Shown here in pieces: positions 54,015 through 63,297 of a stretch of 64,000 nt of DNA. The notes under the pieces are model-generated. The model did no database searches. It was not told where the DNA came from and worked only from the letters and a program-made list of their open reading frames with translations. The number at the start of each line of letters is the position of its first letter. Position 1 is the stretch's first letter. This DNA is from 'Nostoc azollae' 0708. Its GTDB lineage: Bacteria; Cyanobacteriota; Cyanobacteriia; Cyanobacteriales; Nostocaceae. A program made the translations under genes and the position numbers. Location of the stretch: positions 1,039,501-1,103,500 of the forward strand of contig NC_014248.1 of the NCBI RefSeq assembly GCF_000196515.1, given 5' to 3'.

Positions 54015-56093
54015 ATGACAGATCGGCATATTTCAGATAGTTGGTCTCCAGCCAGAGCCAGAAAGCCAGATCAAAACACAAGATTATCCCGAACTCCAGA
54101 AGTCGGGACTACTCAATCATCTGGTGTCCCAGCTACTGGTTCTAAATTTAAATTAGTGACGCAACAACAAGAGAAAAATACAGAAGGATTACTTATAAAA
54201 ACCTATTCAGATAAGACCTTTAAGCTCAGTAATATAACTGATAAATTGCCAAGCTGGATGAAAAGCTGGGTGCTGTGGTCAATAATGTTGACGTTAATTC
54301 CTAGCAGCATTGGATTTGTATCAATGTCAATATTGCTCAAGCTGCCATCAGCACCAAATTGTCCAGAGATATTTTGGCCTTTAGCTAGTGCATCGGTGCG
54401 CTTACATTGTGCTCAATTGGCAGCTTCTAAGCAGACGGTAAATGATTTACTGCAAGCGATCACACTAGTGAAGGAATTGCCACAGAATCATCCACTCAGA
54501 GGGCAAATTAATAGTTTTTTAGAGGAGTGGTCACGGGATATATTACGGTTGGCTGATCAGAGTTTCCAATCTGGTAATTTAGAGGAAGCGATCGCTACTT
54601 CACGGCAAATTCCTGAAGATTTGGAAGGTCGGAAAATAGTAGAAGAGCAAATTACTAAATGGCTGTTGATTTGGTCAAACGCAGAAGAAATTTACCAAGA
54701 ATCATTAAAAGAACTGGGTCAAAGGCATTGGCAATCAGCTTTTATCCTGTCATCCAAACTTCTGCGCGTTAATAATAAATATTGGGCAACTACTAAGTAT
54801 GATGAACTAAATCGCATCATTGTCACAGCACGGGAAGATGGTGATAGCCTCTACAAGGCTGAAGGTTTAGCAGATAGTCGCTCAGTAGATGATGTCCTAG
54901 CAGCTATTAAGTTAGCTGAGTCTATTAAGTCGGATAGTTATCTATATCAAAAAGCGCAGGAATTGATTCCTGTATTTGGACGCAAGATCCTGAAATTAGC
55001 ACAAGCCAAGATGGATAAGCGGGATGCGGATAGAGCATTAGAAATTGTGCGCCAAATTCCATCTATTCCTGAATTTCAGTCAGAAATTGATGATTTTGTG
55101 GTTTTGGGTGAAGCACAAAGGAGTGCTTGGACAGGAACGGTTTCTGGTTTAGAGGCTGCTATTTCCCAAGCCCAACAAATTGATGCTTCTAGGGAAGTAT
55201 ATGAGAAAGCACAAGAACTGATTGCGCGTTGGCAATTAGAAATTCAAGATGTTTCTCGGTTAGAAAAAGCACGAACCCTGGCTAGTCAAGGTACTATTAA
55301 CGAGTTAACGGCGGCAATTTCCGAAGTGCAGATGATTCCCGATAGTAATCCTCGTGCTGAGGAAGCACGTCAGGAGGTGAACCGCTGGCGTGGACAAGTA
55401 GAGTCTATTGAAGATAGACCTTACTTAGAACGGGCTGAACAAATAGCTTTATTAGACGATATTAGTTCCTTACAGGCTGCGATCGCAGAGGCAAATCAAA
55501 TTCGCTCTGGTCGTGCATTATATCCAGAAGCACGGAAAAGAGTCCGTAACTGGACTGCTAAAGTACAACAAATTCAAGATCAACCTTACTTAGATCAAGC
55601 ACGAATCATTGCTGATAGCGGGGATTTAAACACTGCTATTAGAGAAGCTCAAAAAATTGCTTCATCGGGAAGGGCGCTTGCTAGTGAAGCACAAACAGCC
55701 GTTGATACTTGGCAAGAACAAATCCGCGCTCAAGAAAACTGGAAAAAAGCTAGAGAAGTAGCAATTACTGGCACACCAGAAGCTTTAGCAGAGGCAATAC
55801 GGTTAGTTGACCGGGTTTCTAATCGTAACGTTTTACGCATGGATGCGAATGTGGCTATTGATCAATGGAGTCAACAGTTGTTACAAATGGCACGTTCCCA
55901 AAGCGAGTTTGATGTTTCTAAAAGCATTGAAACTGCTAGGTTAATTCCTCGTGGTAGCTCTGCTTACAGAGATGCTCAGGAGCAAATTAGAACTTGGAAA
56001 CAATTTATCATACCTCGGACACCACCTATACCATCTTCTGAACCATCACCTGAAGCTGAACAATATCCATCATCAATTAGTGATGGCTTGTAA
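54015..56093 (+). CDS. Large membrane-anchored repeat protein
   Basis: This 692-residue protein has a basic, probably cytoplasmic N-terminal 75 residues (SPARARKPDQNTRLSRT), one hydrophobic segment (SWVLWSIMLTLIPSSIGFVS), and a long helical C-terminal part. From about residue 120 on, a unit of roughly 60-75 residues recurs with the pattern Y-x-x-A, W-x-x-x-I, A-I-x-x-A-x-x-I, A-x-x-x-V-x-x-W. Examples are AISQAQQIDASREVYEKAQE and AIAEANQIRSGRALYPEARK. I know such proteins from Nostoc-type genomes only as hypothetical or chromosome-segregation-ATPase-like. It is intact. Start 54015 (MTDRHIS) has GAGAGG just upstream; ATG 53976 is an alternative. Confidence 0.7.
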   Translation: MTDRHISDSWSPARARKPDQNTRLSRTPEVGTTQSSGVPATGSKFKLVTQQQEKNTEGLLIKTYSDKTFKLSNITDKLPSWMKSWVLWSIMLTLIPSSIGFVSMSILLKLPSAPNCPEIFWPLASASVRLHCAQLAASKQTVNDLLQAITLVKELPQNHPLRGQINSFLEEWSRDILRLADQSFQSGNLEEAIATSRQIPEDLEGRKIVEEQITKWLLIWSNAEEIYQESLKELGQRHWQSAFILSSKLLRVNNKYWATTKYDELNRIIVTAREDGDSLYKAEGLADSRSVDDVLAAIKLAESIKSDSYLYQKAQELIPVFGRKILKLAQAKMDKRDADRALEIVRQIPSIPEFQSEIDDFVVLGEAQRSAWTGTVSGLEAAISQAQQIDASREVYEKAQELIARWQLEIQDVSRLEKARTLASQGTINELTAAISEVQMIPDSNPRAEEARQEVNRWRGQVESIEDRPYLERAEQIALLDDISSLQAAIAEANQIRSGRALYPEARKRVRNWTAKVQQIQDQPYLDQARIIADSGDLNTAIREAQKIASSGRALASEAQTAVDTWQEQIRAQENWKKAREVAITGTPEALAEAIRLVDRVSNRNVLRMDANVAIDQWSQQLLQMARSQSEFDVSKSIETARLIPRGSSAYRDAQEQIRTWKQFIIPRTPPIPSSEPSPEAEQYPSSISDGL

Positions 56094-56129
56094 TTGGTAA
56101 TTGGTAATTGGTAATTAGTGAAAAAACGA

Positions 56130-56256
56130 TTATCTATGTTTTAGCCAAAAGTTAGACTTACAGGGTTATGTTTGAATTAGCCAGCCCAAAGAACACCAAA
56201 AATACATAAAATCTAATACTCTCTATCATAGCACAGAAACAATTTTGCAATAGGTC
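56130..56256 (+). repeat. MITE family B, copy 4, left end missing
   Basis: The core GCCAAAAGTTAGACTTACAG and the right end ATTTTGCAATAGGTC are present and TA follows at 56257-56258. The left terminal repeat is absent, replaced by ATTGGTAA octamers that follow the upstream gene. Confidence 0.65.
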
Positions 56257-56266
56257 TATTAAGAAT

Positions 56267-56303
56267 AAAAAAAGGGGACTGTATTAAATCAGCCCCTTTT
56301 TTT
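56267..56303. terminator. Bidirectional terminator
   Basis: AAAAAAAGGGGACTG pairs with CAGCCCCTTTTTTT across a short loop (one bulged position). A and T runs on both sides suit termination of transcripts from either side. It sits between convergent genes. Confidence 0.7.
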
Positions 56304-56311
56304 GTTGAATA

Positions 56312-56947
56312 TTATTCACTTAGTGCTACTTTAACCCAAGTGCAAAAAGCGCGAGTTGCGGCCATTTGTCCAATCTTTGTACTTTCTGCAATAAATGGAG
56401 GAATTTCTGTGATTTGGATAGGTGCAAAAGTATGGCTAATTTGGATTCCTGAATATTGCCAATTTGTCAGGATGTAGATTCTTAATCTAGTTCCGTTAAA
56501 ACGCCAAAATTCAGGAATTCCCATTGCAGTATAAAGCTTAAGTTTATCTATTTTAGGTCCTGAATATTCTACTTCTAGCACTAAGTCTGGTGGTGGATAA
56601 CATGCTAAATCAATATTCTATTTTTCTGTGACTAATAATTCATTTTGGATGTAATAACTGCTATCTGGTTCTACACCATATTCTAAATCATCTCTGGTTA
56701 ATGTAAGTGAACCAGAACGGTTAACTTCTCACCCCAATTTTTCACAGAATACCCCAACAGAAATCTCAATTAAACGATTGGAGTTTTCATGGGGTTTTTG
56801 TGGAGTCATAATTTATAGATTTCCCTGGTGGTAAGAAATTCCATTTACCCGTTCTGAACCAATTTCACCTAGCATGGTTTTAAATGTCTGCCAGCTGATG
56901 TTGTCTAGTAAAATTCTGGTTTCTGTCGGTGTTGCTGTTGTTACCAT
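56312..56947 (-). pseudogene. Uma2 family (DUF820) endonuclease-like gene with three in-frame stops
   Basis: From ATG 56947 one frame runs to 56312 and reads MVTTATPTETRILLDNISWQ, a stop before IMTPQKPHENSNRLIEISVG, a stop in CEKLG-x-EVNRSGSLTLTR, DLEYGVEPDSSYYIQNELLV, a stop in EK-x-NIDLACYPPPDLVLE and then YTAMGIPEFWRFNGTRLRIY. These are the Uma2 blocks: P-x-x-H-E, VEPD-x-x-Y, PDLVLEV-x-S, and IPEFW. No frameshift is needed, only three stops. Uma2 genes are abundant in cyanobacteria and of uncertain function. Confidence 0.82.
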
Positions 56948-56966
56948 ATTTCAAGTTATTTACTAT

Positions 56967-58324
56967 CGGGACTTAAACAAAAGTTAAGAGTAAAAAGGAG
57001 TACAATGGGATTTAGCTGTAGATTTCACGTTAAAAGAAGCTGATGAAAGAAACCACTGCCACAGCAATGTCACCATGGTTTAAAAGATGGTGTTAAAGGT
57101 TTGATGGTGTATTTCTCATCAAGCGCAAAAAAGAGAGTTTAGACATTATTTAGGGGGATGATTGGGTGAAAGTGAGAGAAAAAACCTATTTAAAATGGCA
57201 GAGAATACCCTAGGGGTGACCTACCACCGATTACACCACGTTTTAACTGAAGCACCTTGGTCCATTTCCCAAGTCAATGACCGTCGGTTAGAGATGATGA
57301 ACAAGTGTAGTCAGATGAGAATCACCAGAGGATTTAGCTTAATAATTGATGATTCTGTCCATAGAAAAAGGGGGAATTTTAGGGATGGAGTAGGAAGACA
57401 ATATATTGAAGAAATTGGGACAAGGGATAATGGAATAGTAGTAGTAACAACACATCTATATGATGGCAGTAAAAGCTTACCATTACATATAGAGTTATAT
57501 CACCACGCTGATTCTTGACCCAAAGGGAAACAAGACCCTATATTTGAGAATAAACCTGAGTTAGGAATTAAATTAATAGATCTGACCTTGAGCCGTGCTT
57601 ATCAACCAGGAATAGTAATTATAGATCCTGGATATGGCCACAATAGCTCTTCCTTATTAAAGATAGAAAATCGGCATTTAAAGTATTGAGGAGGATTAGC
57701 TAGAAATCCCAAAGTCCTTGCCAGTGACTAAGAGGATAGTCCACAAATAATTAGGTTATATAAATTAGCACAAAGTTTACCCCAAGAGGCTTTTACAGAA
57801 ATTCAACTGCAGTTAGATAAACCCAAAACATTATGGGTAGTAACTAAAGAAGTAGAAATATCAGCCTTAAGTGGAAAGGGGAATATTGCTATCTTCATCA
57901 AGGCTTCGACTTTCTCTCAAGCCACTGATATTGGCGACTTTATGCCCAATATTTCTTCATCAATTGTCACACCCCCATGGATAGTTGATACATATTCTCA
58001 AAGAAATTGGGTAGAAGTTGTTTACAGGGAAGCCAAGGGATGGTTAGGACTCAAAGAATATCAAGTTGGAGATAATAGCAGTTGACTGCGCCATTTTATT
58101 TTGGTTTGCTGTGCCTACACTTTTATTCTTTGCCATCAGTGGACTGGAGGATTAAGACCAAGGTGGGCTAAGAAACCTTTGAATACCTTGACTGAAGCTT
58201 TAGAAGCGTTGAGAACAGCCATATCTTTTCTATTTACTGATTGGTTCAACTGGAATCCGGACGTGTTTCCTTCTTATCAAGCTAGTTTGGGCTGCATTTG
58301 GGCTTGATTTTTGTTTCAGTTCCG
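56967..58324 (+). mobile_element. IS701-family-like insertion sequence, copy 3 (1358 bp)
   Basis: The ends are CGGGACTTAAACAAAAGTTA and, inverted, CGGAACTGAAACAAAAATCA. CTAT flanks both sides (56963-56966 and 58325-58328). It is the most diverged of the three copies and lacks the 16-bp duplication present in the others. It lies just upstream of the Uma2 start codon. Confidence 0.83.
57043..58307 (+). pseudogene. IS701-like transposase of copy 3, inactivated
   Basis: The longest block, 57162-57518, is as in the other copies (GFSLIIDDSVHRKRG, VVTTHLYDGSKSLPLHIELY), but stops at a TGA after HHADS. The later TGA of copies 1 and 2 is a Leu codon here, so the copies decayed independently in part. 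The C-terminal end reads HQWTGGLRPRWAKKPLNTLT and FLFTDWFNWNPDVFPSYQAS to TGA at 58305-58307. Confidence 0.7.
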
Positions 58325-58407
58325 CTATCTAAATATGTTCTTTGCGGTCATCCTTCTCTTTGCGATCTCTTCTCTGCACCTTTGCACCTCTGCGTGAGAA
58401 AAAAATC

Positions 58408-59922
58408 CTATTTTTGAGCTTGAATTTGTCTAACTACCGTCAAAGCTGAATAACTGACTCCTGCTGTACCTTCTCCTGGATGAGTGGAATCACCAACTAA
58501 CCACAAATTATTAATAGGTGTACGATTAGCAAAACCAAAGGGTCCAAAGGTAGGAATTCTTTGACCAATTCCACCAACAATTCCCTTTTCTCTACCTGTA
58601 TAATGAGCAAAGGTGAGGGGTGTTGCAGCTTCTACATGAATGATGGTTTCTGGTTTTAAATAGAAATATTGGGAAAGTTTGGATATTGCATCTTGGGTAA
58701 ATTTCTCTTTTAACCCTTGATAATCTTGAGTATTCCACCAGGGAGTAAAATCAACAAAAGAAGAAGCGATAATTGTCCCTTTTCCTGCTGGTGCGCGGCC
58801 ATCTCCAGGATGACTTACAGATACAAACAAAGAATTATTTTCACCAATTGGTCCCTTGATGTCATACATAAATTGTAGATGGGGGGGACAATGATAAGGA
58901 ATCGCACTGGCATCTACACCCAAATAAACTACAAATGCACCGGAAGCAGGCGGTAATTTTGCTACTCTTTGTTTATATCTAGATGGGGCTTTTTCTCCTA
59001 ATAAGTCTACTAAGTTCTGCACAGTGACGTTAGCAATTACATAATCTGCTGTTTGGATCCAAACTTCCCCTGTTTTCTGATTTCTAATCACTACACTGTT
59101 AGCTTGGCCATTTCCCACGTTGATTTTTTCGACGGTATGACACATTAATAATTTACCACCGTCTCTTTCTAAGGATTGTACCAAGCGATTGCTCAATACT
59201 TGCATACTACCTTGGAGATGATACAATCCTTGTGGCGATTGAGATACACTCAAAGCCGTAGCCGCATAAAGTAAAGCTGTTTCTTCCGCACTGACTTGGG
59301 AATATAACTTCAGTTGTAAATCTAAAAATGTCCGCAGTCGCTGGTCATTCCGTAAACCATATAAACGTAAAGCATCCCCCACAGTAAATAAGGTAAAGGG
59401 TGCACTGATGAAGGTACTAGGACGAACTGCTTGACTTAACTGCCAAAAGTCCCATAAATTCCGTGGTGGTAAAACGGGGTCACGTCCTTGAAATTCCCAA
59501 CTAGCTTTAAATAAAGTTGCTAATAATTGCCAAAAGGGTTCACTACGAGGAAATTCTTTTTGGCGTTCTTGTTGCCATTTTTCAGGATCACGCCAAACAT
59601 TAATAGGTGTGGACTCACCAGGAAGATACACTGCACAAGCGGGGTCACAAAAAGTAGCTGCGGGTAACTCAATTCCTAATTCTGAGAAAATGCGGTCATG
59701 TATGCCCCCAGGTTCTAACCCAGCAACTTGAGTTGCACCCACATCAAAGGTAAACCCTTGGCGTTTAAAGGTGGAAGCACAGCCACCGGGAACTAAAGCC
59801 TGGTCGAGAATTAATACGCTGTAACCTTTATGTGCCAATAATGCGGCGGCTGTTAGTCCACCTATGCCCGCACCGATGACGATGAGGCGGGATTGCTTTT
59901 TGTTAAGGGATAGGCTAGGCAT
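58408..59922 (-). CDS. crtD: Carotenoid C-3',4' desaturase (CrtD-type)
   Basis: This 504-residue FAD enzyme begins with the dinucleotide-binding motif VIGAGIGGLTAAALLAHKGY and LDQALVPGGCASTFKRQGFT, and ends with NLWLVGDSTHPGEGTAGVSY, the C-terminal FAD motif of carotenoid desaturases and isomerases. GLEPGGIHDRIFSELGIELP is characteristic of the cyanobacterial CrtD group, which acts on the psi end of myxol precursors in myxoxanthophyll synthesis. CRTISO is the main alternative, but a closer CRTISO match is the pseudogene at 10876. Complete. Confidence 0.75.
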   Translation of the reverse strand: MPSLSLNKKQSRLIVIGAGIGGLTAAALLAHKGYSVLILDQALVPGGCASTFKRQGFTFDVGATQVAGLEPGGIHDRIFSELGIELPAATFCDPACAVYLPGESTPINVWRDPEKWQQERQKEFPRSEPFWQLLATLFKASWEFQGRDPVLPPRNLWDFWQLSQAVRPSTFISAPFTLFTVGDALRLYGLRNDQRLRTFLDLQLKLYSQVSAEETALLYAATALSVSQSPQGLYHLQGSMQVLSNRLVQSLERDGGKLLMCHTVEKINVGNGQANSVVIRNQKTGEVWIQTADYVIANVTVQNLVDLLGEKAPSRYKQRVAKLPPASGAFVVYLGVDASAIPYHCPPHLQFMYDIKGPIGENNSLFVSVSHPGDGRAPAGKGTIIASSFVDFTPWWNTQDYQGLKEKFTQDAISKLSQYFYLKPETIIHVEAATPLTFAHYTGREKGIVGGIGQRIPTFGPFGFANRTPINNLWLVGDSTHPGEGTAGVSYSALTVVRQIQAQK

Positions 59923-60256
59923 GGATAATGAATTTTACAATTCTTAATATTACTACTCATAATTTTAAATTAAATCTGGCGGTGTAGGAGTTGCGAAAGA
60001 ATGGGATTTGCGAGCAGTTATACTGATCTTTACTAAGCTAGTAATTATACTGCAATAATAGGCAAAAGTCAAGGTTTAGAAACTCAGGAATTAGCGAGCG
60101 CAATTATTGCTAAGAATCTTAACCCCACAATTATTAACCCTGATTTCCTTAAATGCAGGGAACAGGTAATAGGGTTAAAAGATTCTTGATATATATCTTT
60201 GTTCTTAACTTTTGTACCTCATTGACCTGCAATTTGCTGTAATTAGACTGTTAAAA
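59923..60256. other. Intergenic region, possible gene remnant
   Basis: A plus-strand stretch at 60044-60190 reads YTAIIGKSQGLETQELASAI, then IAKNLNPTIINPDFLKCREQ and a stop. It has the look of a former protein but I cannot place it. Otherwise nothing is seen. Confidence 0.3.
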
Positions 60257-60802
60257 TTACATACAATAATTTTTTTGCATTATTAATTGTTCTACTAGAG
60301 CGATTACAGCTTCAGCTACAGATGCCGTCTGTGTGGCATTGACATTGACCATAAGAGGACGATTATTCTCATCCATATACCCCAGGGCAAAGAAAATATC
60401 TTCGTCACTCTATGCACCAGAACAGTGCGTATGGGTAACACCAATAATCATAGGAATCTGCATCCGTTGATTCATAAAAGTAATAATTTTACGTGCTTGG
60501 CGAAATTCACCAGGACGATGGGCTGCTATCAGTAACATATAAGCATGAGTCTTGCAAATTAAAATATCCCACATAAGATCAAAGCGAGATTGACCGGGTG
60601 TTCCATAAAGGTTTAATGCCCTTTCTGGAAGAAATTGCAACCGACCAAAATCAAATGTAACTGTGGTTCTTGGTTTCAATAATACTGTTTCGTCAGTTGC
60701 ACGGGTATGTGTATCTACAACTTCAATTTCACTGATAGAACGGATAAGAGTAGATTTTCCTGCTCCTACTGTTCCCCTCACAACCAACCGCATAATCTCC
60801 AT
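60257..60802 (-). pseudogene. Small GTPase (COG2229/MglA-like) with one nonsense codon
   Basis: From ATG 60802: MEIMRLVVRGTVGAGKSTLI (P-loop GTVGAGKST), TRATDETVLLKPRTTVTFDF, LYGTPGQSRFDLMWDILICK (G3) and IPMIIGVTHTHCSGA (degenerate G4). There a TAG, one base from TGG, stops the frame. The rest stays in the same frame: SDEDIFFALGYMDENNRPLM, VNVNATQTASVAEAVIAL to TAA at 60257-60259. Proteins of this type work with roadblock proteins in polarity and motility control; a roadblock gene lies upstream. The truncated 130-residue product would lack the last third. Confidence 0.82.
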
Positions 60803-61105
60803 ATAATATTTTTCTCAGAAAATCTGAAGTAGATAATTAGTAAAACTTCCCCACACCTTTCGTCCAGCTTGTAATGAGCCTTGTCGAAGTACGCTCACAG
60901 AAGCCGTACCCCTTAACCCCAACCATGAAAAAATTAATCTGCTTACCTAAAAAATGTCCCTGATCTAGCATTATCTTCAAAGGATTGAATTTGATTTATA
61001 AATTTACTTGCCAATATAGGGAATAAAAAATTTTTCCACCAATGATGCAAGAATGCCAGATAAGGGAATTTTCATTTAAATTGACATCTTGAATACAACT
61101 ATAAA

Positions 61106-61450
61106 CTAAAGCAAAACTGATTTTATCTCAGTAATAACACGCTTAATTTCTAACATTAAAAGTCCTTGATTAGCGGTTTCACTAGCTAAAACTAGCAAAA
61201 CTGCATCTTCACCACAACCAGTTAAAATACCAAAGCCTTTATTTCCTTCTAAAAAGATACGATTAACCGTACCTCTAGCTAATTCCAGACCAATGCGTTT
61301 GCCTAAAGATAGCATGGAAGCTGACATTGCTGATACTCTTTCTTCATCTATAGCACCAGGCAAGCTTGCACCAAAAGGTAAACTATCAGGGGTAACAAGG
61401 GCTGATCCCTGAACACCAGAGGTAGCAGTCGCAAAGTTTTGCAAAATCAT
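61106..61450 (-). CDS. Roadblock/LC7 (MglB-like) protein with damaged start
   Basis: This 114-residue frame reads ILQNFATATSGVQGSALVTP, LPGAIDEERVSAMSASMLSL and ARGTVNRIFLEGNKGFGILT, then AVLLVLASETANQGLLMLEI. These are the roadblock blocks. In the family the protein starts about 10 residues earlier; here the codon at 61475-61477, where Met is expected before AINTEKLG, is ATA. ATG 61450 (MILQNF) could serve as a weak internal start. Roadblock proteins act as GAP or scaffold for the neighbouring GTPase. It may be functional or in early decay. Confidence 0.7.
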   Translation of the reverse strand: MILQNFATATSGVQGSALVTPDSLPFGASLPGAIDEERVSAMSASMLSLGKRIGLELARGTVNRIFLEGNKGFGILTGCGEDAVLLVLASETANQGLLMLEIKRVITEIKSVLL

Positions 61451-61572
61451 GCCCAGTTTTTCTGTGTTGATTGCTATTGCAGGGATTCTCTATTAAGATT
61501 AGTACTTAGTACGAGTTAAAATTTGGGAGAAAATCATGAATTCAGGTTTGGAATTCATGTCATATACACTTG

Positions 61573-62040
61573 TTACTCAAAAGGAATAAATTCAAACACA
61601 TCATGAGTACCACCTCTGAGTAGACATTCACTATGTACTCCCTTGAAACGTTTACCAATTAATTGCTCAATAGCACCCCAAACTGCAGCCATAGTAAAAG
61701 TACATTTGCGGGGTGAGTTTGGCGGTTCACCAGCAGAACAAAAAGTTTCAGAAGTATAGACTTTAATGTTTTCACCTTCAGCAATAATTCTCTCAACTAT
61801 GCACAAACCAGTACCGTCCTTACCCAAAGCCATATTTAATTTAGATGCTGCATCATCTAATGACATTGAAGATCCAACTAAACCCAATTCTTCAACTAAC
61901 TTTTTCCCCCTAGCACGACCGGCTGAATTCAAGGCAATGGCTGTCTCTTATTCTCTTAAAGCATCTTCTATACCTGTAATAGCTGCTTTGAAGCAAACAA
62001 TACTACTAAAGTCACCCAATTGTTGTCCTCAAGCTGACAT
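61573..62040 (-). pseudogene. Unknown protein of the GTPase cluster, two nonsense codons
   Basis: From ATG 62040 one frame reads MSA, TGA, GQQLGDFSSIVCFKAAITGI and EDALRE, TAA, then NSAGRARGKKLVEELGLVGS, LNMALGKDGTGLCIVERIIA, SETFCSAGEPPNSPRKCTFT, MAAVWGAIEQLIGKRFKGVH and RGGTHDVFEFIPFE. Only two stops break it. The paired cysteines near the C-terminal half and CTF-x-x-AAVWGA resemble V4R-type (4-vinyl reductase/hydrocarbon-binding) domains, but I am not sure. An internal start at ATG 61932 could still give a 119-residue product. Confidence 0.65.
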
Positions 62041-62443
62041 AATTTAAATTTCTAGGTAGAGAATTGTGGATATTAATATTTACGTTCTTAAGCTCTGGAT
62101 CTTGTGGAAGAATATTTTGTTATCCTGAACTTGTTTCTAAATATGGCTAATTATTGTGTGGAAATTTTGGAAATAAATTAGCTAGGAATTTTTTGCTTAA
62201 TTAATATTCTTCATTTCTAATTTGATACTTCTACACCCTAATTTATTATTGATGATGTACCTGATGTATCCATGGCATATTCGCATTTTATAGTCAATAG
62301 GTAAACAACCGAAATGGTTTAGACTACAAGGGAAGAAGAAAAGAAAAAAGTAAATACTATACTGAACTTTTCGCAAAATACAATCACATTTTGATGCTTA
62401 AAAACTATCAATCAAGTCCAGAGAATTTGCATTGAAAACTAAC
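62041..62443. other. Intergenic region
   Basis: AT-rich, with no supportable gene or repeat. It separates two genes of the same cluster. Confidence 0.5.
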
Positions 62444-63297
62444 TTAGTTTCTGAGGAAACCAACCAGGCTCTTGAGAAAAGATTGACTAACGGTACTTTC
62501 TTGTTTGCTACGCTCAAATTTTATGTCAATCATTGTGGATTCTAATTCATATAGCTCATCTGGTGCTTCTAAAATAATGGAAACTTCTTGTACCAGACCA
62601 ACAACTATGAGTCGAAATGCGACTTGTTGGATTTTTTCCACAGGCTCACCTAACTGTTCCGCGATCACTATAATTGAAACTGTGCCTTTGGTGAATTCCC
62701 AAATTTGCCATTCTATTTGATTTAAGCTCAATTGAGGCTTACTATAGGATTGTGTTTATAAAAGGACAAGTTAGATCTGGTAATTTGTCTTCCAGTATTT
62801 TCCAATTACGCAGAACTCTTAGACCTTTGAGTCTAACTTTTCTAGGTATAGTAGTCAGACCTGTCATTTCTGAGGTAAGTATAGGCGTTCTCGTATCAAA
62901 CTTAAACGATCCATCTTACAATTCAAATAATTTACAAACTTGATTCAAAACTTGATTAACTAAATAACATTTTTAATTGCTGCGCATTTAATATTCCTTG
63001 TAATTTGACACACAATCCGGTTGGTTAATGAATTGCATAGACATCTGTAATTCGAGCGGCTGCACGTGCACTGAGCCAACAGCAAGGTTGAATGATAGAT
63101 AACAATCCCTGTCCATCTAGTCTATTAACCGCAGCAACAATGAGTCCTTGCTTAAACCAAATGTAAAAATTTTCCCCTTTCAGAGACGAATTAGGTGATT
63201 GTGCTTTAATAGTTAGCCGTCCTGTTTGGTTTCCTTGCTCAAGCAGCTGAAAGATTTCAGGGAGCGAAAGTTCAGATAAAAATCCTGAAATAGCCAT
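62444..63297 (-). pseudogene. DUF4388 (PATAN) domain protein, inactivated
   Basis: From ATG 63297: MAISGFLSELSLPEIFQLLE, QGNQTGRLTIKAQSPNS, IWFKQGLIVAAVNRLDGQGL, a stop after DVYAIH, then CVKLQGILNAQQLKMLFS, stops, FKFDTRTPILTSEMTGL, GLRVLRNWKILEDKLPDLTC, two stops, and after a frameshift SLNQIEWQIWEFTKGTVSII to FLKSLVGFLRN. This is the complete order of the cyanobacterial DUF4388/PATAN proteins with a C-terminal winged-helix-like part. PATAN proteins are linked to response regulators controlling phototaxis and motility. At least five lesions are visible. Confidence 0.78.

Noticed and set aside
56312-63297. Stop-codon recoding instead of pseudogenes
   Set aside because: All three stop codons occur as lesions, frameshifts also occur, and every long housekeeping gene (rpoB, rpoC1, rpoC2, clpC, hisD) uses the standard code without internal stops.
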